DNA of 14,794 bases from JANRIC01 sp033765345. GTDB lineage: Bacteria > Bacteroidota > Bacteroidia > Cytophagales > Microscillaceae. The notes under the pieces are model-generated. The model saw only the letters and a program-made list of their open reading frames with translations, was not told the DNA's origin and ran no database searches. Position 1 is the first letter of the stretch; every line of letters begins with the position of its first letter. Where the stretch lies: positions 1 to 14,794 of the forward strand of contig JANRIC010000160.1 of the NCBI GenBank assembly GCA_033765345.1, written 5' to 3'. A program made the position numbers and the translations under genes. This document shows, in pieces, positions 14,645 to 14,794 of this stretch.

Positions 14645-14684
14645 AATAAAGGAATCGAGATAAAAAATACAAAATCAGGAACTT

Positions 14685-14794
14685 ATGAATTATAAAATTA
14701 GCAATCAAGCACTTGACCCGCAGGAAGTCATCCGACTGGCAGAGTCGGATAAAGCTGGGGCGGTAGCTTTATTTATCGTAACGGTACGCAATCA
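14685..14794 (+). CDS. moaE: Molybdopterin synthase catalytic subunit, N-terminal part (runs off the window)
   Basis: Only the first 36 codons are visible. The ATG at 14685 opens MNYKISNQALDPQEVIRLAE, then SDKAGAVALFIVTVRN. The pattern of LDPQEVI, then GAV..F..TVRN, is characteristic of the MoaE N-terminus. MoaE with MoaD inserts two sulfurs into precursor Z to make molybdopterin in the cytosol. The catalytic lysines lie beyond the window. The usual FVGTVRN appears here as FIVTVRN. A 9-bp tandem array occupies the upstream region, and no consensus promoter was found between it and the start. Confidence 0.72.
   Translation, partial: MNYKISNQALDPQEVIRLAESDKAGAVALFIVTVRN

Noticed and set aside
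14445..14708. Reverse-strand Leu-Asn-Ser repeat protein
   Set aside because: It is simply the translation of the 9-bp minisatellite, and its start overlaps the moaE homologue on the other strand.

Overview
The window looks like a chromosomal segment of a Bacteroidota bacterium, most likely Cytophagales-like. This is an inference from four things. One promoter matches the Bacteroidota consensus exactly (TTG, 19 nt, TAnnTTTG, at 10184-10213). Most genes lack strong Shine-Dalgarno sequences. A ThuA / sugar-dehydrogenase / PKD / cytochrome c fusion of the kind common in that phylum is present. Several intergenic palindromic and tandem repeats also fit. No rRNA, tRNA, CRISPR array, transposase or integrase was seen.

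Layout. Positions 1-349 hold two strong palindromes and a candidate promoter. They are followed by a membrane-anchored GH20-type glycoside hydrolase (350-2515) and a small exported/membrane protein of unknown function (2582-3082). After a 357-nt gap comes a compact arsenic cluster: arsR (3440-3775), arsM (3829-4710) and an ArsC-type low-molecular-weight phosphatase/arsenate reductase that carries an apparent signal peptide (4802-5545). Identical 16-bp imperfect palindromes lie just before arsR and just before arsM and are the obvious ArsR operators. The cluster ends at a good hairpin (5568-5597), and no arsenite efflux gene is present.

Next is a tightly packed trio on the same strand: a glutamine-synthetase-family ligase (5707-7053), an APH/choline-kinase-fold phosphotransferase (7066-8115) and a NagD-type HAD phosphatase (8120-8968). 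The gaps are 12 and 4 nt. This looks like a small dedicated pathway around a gamma-glutamyl amide or phosphorylated metabolite, but the substrate cannot be read from the sequence.

Downstream is a GC-rich array of six 41-bp repeats (9020-9268), open in all six reading frames. It is followed by a signal-peptide-bearing outer-membrane beta-barrel gene interrupted by an in-frame TAG at codon 27 (9408-10046). A 53-nt near-perfect palindrome (10056-10108) shares its core with the palindrome at 169-201. Then come a consensus promoter, a Uma2-family endonuclease-like gene (10239-10808) and a bidirectional terminator.

The opposite strand carries one large gene (14307-10903): ThuA-like domain, glucose/sorbosone dehydrogenase, PKD, cytochrome c and a CBM6-like domain in one polypeptide. 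The window closes with a 9-bp minisatellite of 22 in-register units (14447-14644) and the first 36 codons of a moaE homologue (14685 to the end) running off the edge.
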